Shown piece after piece: positions 54,162-57,785 of a stretch of 57,785 nt of DNA. How positions within the stretch are numbered: the first letter of the stretch is position 1; every line of letters begins with the position of its first letter. Source of the DNA: Polaromonas sp. (lineage in GTDB: Bacteria > Pseudomonadota > Gammaproteobacteria > Burkholderiales > Burkholderiaceae_C); NCBI GenBank assembly GCA_021731285.1, contig JAKFXR010000034.1, forward strand, positions 1 through 57,785. Direction: 5' to 3'. Below the pieces are notes generated by a model. It saw only the letters and a program-made list of their open reading frames with translations. It was not told the DNA's origin and searched no databases. The position numbers and the translations under genes were made by a program.

Positions 54162-55229
54162 CTAAATGACCCGGATGCCACTGCCTTCCCGCATGCGGCC
54201 GATGGTGCGGGCATCGGCAAAGCCCTGGCTGTGAAAGCAGGCCAGAACCTCGTCGGCGATGTCCGGAGCGCAGGCCACCAGCAGCCCGCCGCTGGTTTGC
54301 GGATCGGACAGCAGGGCCTGCCGGGCCGGGTCGATGCCGGCCGGCAGCATCACCTCGCTGCCGTAACTGGCCCAGTTGCGCCCTGAGGCACCGGTCACCA
54401 TGCCTTGCGCTGCCAGTTCAAGCACGCCGGGCAGCAGCGGGATCTGGTCCATCTGCAACTCCATTCGCAGTTTCGCGCCGCGCGCCAGTTCGAGCCCATG
54501 GCCCAACAAGCCGAAACCCGTGATATCGGTCAACGCGTGCACACCCTCCATCTGCGCCAGCGCAATGCCCGGCTTGTTCAACTGGGTGGTCACCGCGATC
54601 ATTTGCGCATAACCCGCCGCACTCAACGCGTCTTTCTTCAGTGCTGCAGAAAGGATGCCCACACCCAGGGGCTTGCCCAGTATCAACACGTCGCCCGCCT
54701 TGGCGCCGGAGTTCTTCTTGACCCGCGACGGATGCACCAGACCCAGCACCACCAGCCCGTAAATGGGTTCGACCGAATCGATGGTGTGCCCACCGGCAAT
54801 TGGAATACCGGCGTCCCTGCAGACGTCCTGACCACCCCGCAAAATGGCGCCTATGGTCTCGAGCGGCAACACGTTGATGGGCATGCCCACCAGGCCCAGC
54901 GCCATGATGGGCGTGCCGCCCATGGCGTAGACATCGCTGATCGCATTGGTGGCGGCGATGCGGCCAAAGTCGTAGGGGTCGTCGACGATGGGCATGAAGA
55001 AATCGGTGGTCGCAATCAGCGCCTGCTCGTCGTTAAGCAGGTACACGGCGGCATCGTCGGCGGTTTCAATCCCGACCAGCAACTGCGGCGGAATGGGCAG
55101 GTTGCTGGAGTTCTTCAGGATTTCTGCGAGCACCCCGGGTGCGATCTTGCAGCCGCAACCCCCGCCGTGGGACAGACTGCTCAAGCGGGGAGTGGCAGGG
55201 AGGGTGGGTGCATCAGGCGCGTTCATCAC
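54162..55229 (-). CDS. selD: Selenophosphate synthetase SelD/SenC
   Basis: 355 residues. The glycine-rich active-site loop SHGGGCGCKIAPG carries C25 and K28, equivalent to Cys17 and Lys20 of E. coli SelD. ATP- and metal-binding motifs DDAAVYLLND and AGGHTIDSVEPIYG follow. It makes selenophosphate from selenide and ATP. It overlaps senB by 17 nt on the same strand, and with senB and senA matches the selenoneine locus described as senABC, in which SenC is a SelD homologue. It may also serve selenoproteins or selenouridine tRNA; selA, selB and selU are not seen here. Confidence 0.93.
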   Translation of the reverse strand: MMNAPDAPTLPATPRLSSLSHGGGCGCKIAPGVLAEILKNSSNLPIPPQLLVGIETADDAAVYLLNDEQALIATTDFFMPIVDDPYDFGRIAATNAISDVYAMGGTPIMALGLVGMPINVLPLETIGAILRGGQDVCRDAGIPIAGGHTIDSVEPIYGLVVLGLVHPSRVKKNSGAKAGDVLILGKPLGVGILSAALKKDALSAAGYAQMIAVTTQLNKPGIALAQMEGVHALTDITGFGLLGHGLELARGAKLRMELQMDQIPLLPGVLELAAQGMVTGASGRNWASYGSEVMLPAGIDPARQALLSDPQTSGGLLVACAPDIADEVLACFHSQGFADARTIGRMREGSGIRVI

Positions 55230-56220
55230 AGTCTTTCAGGGCGTTTTGCAGCAAGTTTATGACAAGGCGCTTTTCTTCGGCAGGGCGGAACAAGTGGGCC
55301 CGCTGCGCACATTGATTCTCAAGCAGCCGCAGAAATGCGGGATCTGCCGCACAGCGCTGCATCAATCCGGCCAGAGCAGCGTCGTCCCCCACCGTAAAGT
55401 AGCCCCGGTAGTCATCACCCAGCATGCCGATGTTGCCGCTGATGTGTGAGGCCAGCACCGCTGTGCCGGACTGCACCGCTTCCAGAATCACCTGCGCACC
55501 GCCTTCCATGATGGAGCAGACCACCAGCACATGAGCGCGCTTGATGTGCTGGCGGGTTTGCGCCCGCGGCAGGCCGCCCGACCAGCGAAACCGGGGCAGC
55601 GATGCCTGTGCGGCGAGGACCGCATCCGCCAGGTGCGGCTGCAGCGCATCACCGATCTGCTCAAACCGCATGTGTTCATCAGGGCAGCTGGCGACTGCCC
55701 TCAGCCAGGTCAAAGGGTCTTTTTCGTCGCGAAGGTGTCCGACCATGACGGCATGAAACAGGCGCGTGGATTTGGTTGCCGGCTTCAGGGCGGGCGCTGA
55801 CTGATAAATCACACGTGCCTTGTGACGCCACTCGGCAGGCACTTCACGCAAACCGGCTTGCTGCAGAACCACCACGTGGGTGGCGAGCGCCAGCGACTGG
55901 CGCGCATCGGCATCCTCATGGATGTCGCGGTAGAGGTCTGTGCCTGTGAGAACAAGAACCAGGGGCCTGCCGGGACGATGGCGGGCCCAGGCTTGAATGG
56001 AAGCTGCGGAGCGCCTCGCATGCAGCGCAATCATGGCGGCTGCGGCTGGACTGTCATGGTCGGGTGACCAGTGCCGGGTGAGCGTGATGTCACAATGGCC
56101 CGAGAGAAATTTTTCCCAGCGATGCGCCGTGTGCCAATTGCCGTTATTGGCCTCACGCATGGCCGGGCTCACCAGGACAACTGTCGTGGCCTCTGACGCT
56201 TTACCCGGTTCATCGCCCAA
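55213..56220 (-). CDS. senB: SenB, selenosugar synthase (glycosyltransferase family)
   Basis: 335 residues from a TTG at 56220 that has AAGGGGGAG five bases upstream; a GTG at 56247 is the alternative. The core starts VVLVSPAMREANNGNWHTAH, as in the SenB-type glycosyltransferases, and has a GT-B C-terminal domain (AVMVGHLRDEKDPLTWLRAV, CSIMEGGAQVILEAVQSGT, HISGNIGMLGDDYRGYF). Members couple selenophosphate to UDP-N-acetylglucosamine-type donors to form a selenosugar. The gene is coupled to selD and divergent from senA, whose 5' end probably overlaps it. Confidence 0.87.
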   Translation of the reverse strand: MGDEPGKASEATTVVLVSPAMREANNGNWHTAHRWEKFLSGHCDITLTRHWSPDHDSPAAAAMIALHARRSAASIQAWARHRPGRPLVLVLTGTDLYRDIHEDADARQSLALATHVVVLQQAGLREVPAEWRHKARVIYQSAPALKPATKSTRLFHAVMVGHLRDEKDPLTWLRAVASCPDEHMRFEQIGDALQPHLADAVLAAQASLPRFRWSGGLPRAQTRQHIKRAHVLVVCSIMEGGAQVILEAVQSGTAVLASHISGNIGMLGDDYRGYFTVGDDAALAGLMQRCAADPAFLRLLENQCAQRAHLFRPAEEKRLVINLLQNALKDCDERA

Positions 56221-57505
56221 TACATCTCCCCCTTCATCGCCGGTCACGGCGGGTGGCCTGCTTGATTCTCCGCTGATTCGCAGTGCAGGTGCGGATGTAT
56301 TGTCGCTGGCCCTGATGGATGCACGCAACCACACGCTGCGGCTTTTTGGTCATTTCCAGCAGGCACTGGAGGCTGTTGATTTTGTGGTGCCGCAACTGCC
56401 CGTCATCAACCCGCCGCTGTGGGAGTTGGGCCATGTGGGGTGGTTTCAGGAGTGGTGGATTGGCCGCAACATGCAGAGGGCGCGTGGTGTGCTCTGCGAT
56501 CCGGCGCACGCGCGGCTGGCGTCCATAGAGCCTGGCGCCGACCAGTGGTGGGATTCCGCCCATGTGCCACACAGCCAGCGTTGGGCACTGGACCTGCCGG
56601 TTGTCGCCAACTGCCGCGCCTACCTGCTGGACACGCTGGAGAGCACGCTGGAGTTGCTGGACAGGGCAGGGGATGACGACAACGCCCTGTACTTCTACCG
56701 GCTGTGCCTGTTTCACGAAGACATGCATGCCGAAGCGCTGAGCTACACGGCGCAGACCCTGGGCCTGCCGCTGGACAAGGCCTTGCTGGAGGCTTTTGCA
56801 CCACCGGCCATGACCCTGCGCGAACCGGTGCTCGTGCCGGCTACTGTCTGGAAGCAGGGTTTGCCTGATCCGGCTATGAGCGGCGGATTTGTGTTTGACA
56901 ACGAGCGCACCAGGCATGAAGTCCCCGTGCCCGCTTTCGAGATCGACGCGCAGCCTGTGAGCTGGGCCCAGTTTGTCGAGTTTGTCGATGACGGCGGCTA
57001 CGACCGCCGGGAGTTCTGGCAGGCCCCCGGCTGGGACTGGTTGCAGGGCGTGTCGCAAACGGAAGGACGGCGCGGGCCGCGGTATGTGGAACAAATTGGC
57101 GGGGGCAGTGGCGCTGTCCTGCAGACCCGCTTTGGCAAGACCATGCGCATGCTGGGCAACCAGCCCGTCATGCACGTGAGCTGGTGGGAGGCCGACGCCT
57201 GGTGCTGCTGGGCCGGGCGGCGCCTGCCGGCCGAGGTGGAGTGGGAAGTGGCGGCCCACACGGCCGCGCGCCGTGGCTTTGTCTGGGGTGCGGTGTGGGA
57301 ATGGACAGGAACCACCTTCCGGCCCTACCCGGGCTTCACCCCGGATCCTTATCTTGACTATTCACAGCCGTGGTTCGGCACGCACAAGGTCTTGCGCGGC
57401 GCGTCGTTGGCAACTCGGGCGCGGATGCGGCATGCGGGGTACCGGAATTTTTATTTGCCTGAGAGGGATGATGTTTTTTGTGGGTTTCGGTCTTGTGCTT
57501 TGTGA
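56186..57505 (+). CDS. senA: SenA, selenoneine synthase (EgtB-like, DinB plus formylglycine-enzyme-like domains)
   Basis: 439 residues if the GTG at 56186 is used (AGGAC upstream); an ATG at 56159 is also possible, and the conserved part begins near 56290 (LSLALMDARNHTLRLFGHFQ). The N-terminal DinB-like domain has iron ligands in LGHVGWFQEWW and in FHEDMHAEAL (HxxxHxE). The C-terminal sulfatase-modifying-factor-like domain includes GGFVFDNERTRHEVPVPAFE, HVSWWEADAWCCWAGRRLPA and RHAGYRNFYLPE. It joins trimethylhistidine (hercynine) to a selenosugar with oxygen to give selenoneine. EgtB of ergothioneine is the alternative, but the senB/selD neighbours favour SenA. Confidence 0.85.
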   Translation: MASDALPGSSPNTSPPSSPVTAGGLLDSPLIRSAGADVLSLALMDARNHTLRLFGHFQQALEAVDFVVPQLPVINPPLWELGHVGWFQEWWIGRNMQRARGVLCDPAHARLASIEPGADQWWDSAHVPHSQRWALDLPVVANCRAYLLDTLESTLELLDRAGDDDNALYFYRLCLFHEDMHAEALSYTAQTLGLPLDKALLEAFAPPAMTLREPVLVPATVWKQGLPDPAMSGGFVFDNERTRHEVPVPAFEIDAQPVSWAQFVEFVDDGGYDRREFWQAPGWDWLQGVSQTEGRRGPRYVEQIGGGSGAVLQTRFGKTMRMLGNQPVMHVSWWEADAWCCWAGRRLPAEVEWEVAAHTAARRGFVWGAVWEWTGTTFRPYPGFTPDPYLDYSQPWFGTHKVLRGASLATRARMRHAGYRNFYLPERDDVFCGFRSCAL

Positions 57506-57573
57506 CTGTGGAAGGTGGTTTCTTCGTTGTTGATGAGTGTGCGCGACAAGCCGGGTCTCGCCCCGGCGGGCGA

Positions 57574-57607
57574 CTTACTTTCTTTTGCTTCGCCAAAAGA
57601 AAGTAAG
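57574..57607. repeat. Hairpin repeat at the right edge (14-bp perfect stem)
   Basis: CTTACTTTCTTTTG (57574-57587) pairs exactly with CAAAAGAAAGTAAG (57594-57607) around CTTCGC, 68 bp after the senA stop. Very similar strings recur between genes in Comamonadaceae genomes, in my recollection. It may end transcription or be part of a dispersed repeat that continues to the window edge. No gene is recognised in 57506-57785. Confidence 0.8.
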
Positions 57608-57785
57608 CAAAGAAAAGGCGACCCTGCTGTCTGCGTCCCCCTCCGCTTGCGCTACGGGGGCAACCTGCGGTGCTCGGTCCAGCCGGGGTCGGGCTCGAAC
57701 TCGCCTGCGGCTCAGACAATCGCCCGCCCTGATCCGTCTGGACCTCCGCTCCTCGGCGCATACAGAAGGGGGTGGGGAGCGGAGT

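Overview
The window looks like a chromosomal segment of a Betaproteobacterium of the order Burkholderiales, most likely family Comamonadaceae (Polaromonas, Rhodoferax or Variovorax-like). This rests on high GC, the xseB-ispA-dxs block beside an orphan Rieske oxygenase, a mannitol/chloroaromatic-type TRAP transporter, a selenoneine locus, and short dispersed repeats of a kind I associate with this family. No rRNA, tRNA or CRISPR array was recognised.

Region 1 (1 to about 24.3 kb) is an accessory, defence-island-like segment. It opens with the C-terminal part of an ArdC-type antirestriction protein that runs off the left edge. Next comes a single-strand DNA phosphorothioation defence locus of the sspBCD-sspFGH type. 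The effector side (sspF, sspG, sspH, then two extra genes for a membrane protein and a SAM methyltransferase, all with stop/start overlaps) reads rightward. The modification side (sspB, sspC, sspD) reads leftward, and the two operons converge with an 8-nt gap. No sspA or sspE is present. Downstream are a umuDC error-prone polymerase operon with a perfect LexA box, a divergent SH3-domain membrane protein that shares that SOS box, a 13-copy hexanucleotide repeat, an unrecognised 490-aa-scale protein, a HELGH metallopeptidase paired with a small four-helix membrane protein, and a solitary C5-cytosine methyltransferase. About 850 bp without a convincing gene separates this from the next region and is the probable island edge.

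Region 2 (25.1 to 41.4 kb) is a complete-looking aryl-polyene/xanthomonadin-like cluster. Three rightward genes encode a halogenase-family flavoprotein, an acyltransferase and a glycosyltransferase. They converge on a fifteen-gene leftward operon that starts at an acyl carrier protein and includes ketosynthases, ketoreductase, two dehydratases, an adenylating ligase, an RND/MMPL exporter, a LolA-like protein, an LpxL-like acyltransferase, methyltransferases, a PAP2 phosphatase and a polysaccharide deacetylase.

Region 3 (41.5 to 54 kb) is housekeeping: suhB, trmJ, cysE, a mercaptopyruvate-type sulfurtransferase, a Rieske oxygenase, xseB-ispA-dxs, and a TRAP transporter split into a rightward binding protein and a leftward permease pair, each ending at a strong terminator. 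One copy of a palindromic repeat family lies inside trmJ and another follows cysE.

Region 4 (54.1 to 57.5 kb) is a selenium locus: selD/senC and senB read leftward with overlap, and senA reads rightward. Together they can make selenophosphate, a selenosugar and selenoneine. The right edge carries a 14-bp-stem hairpin repeat.
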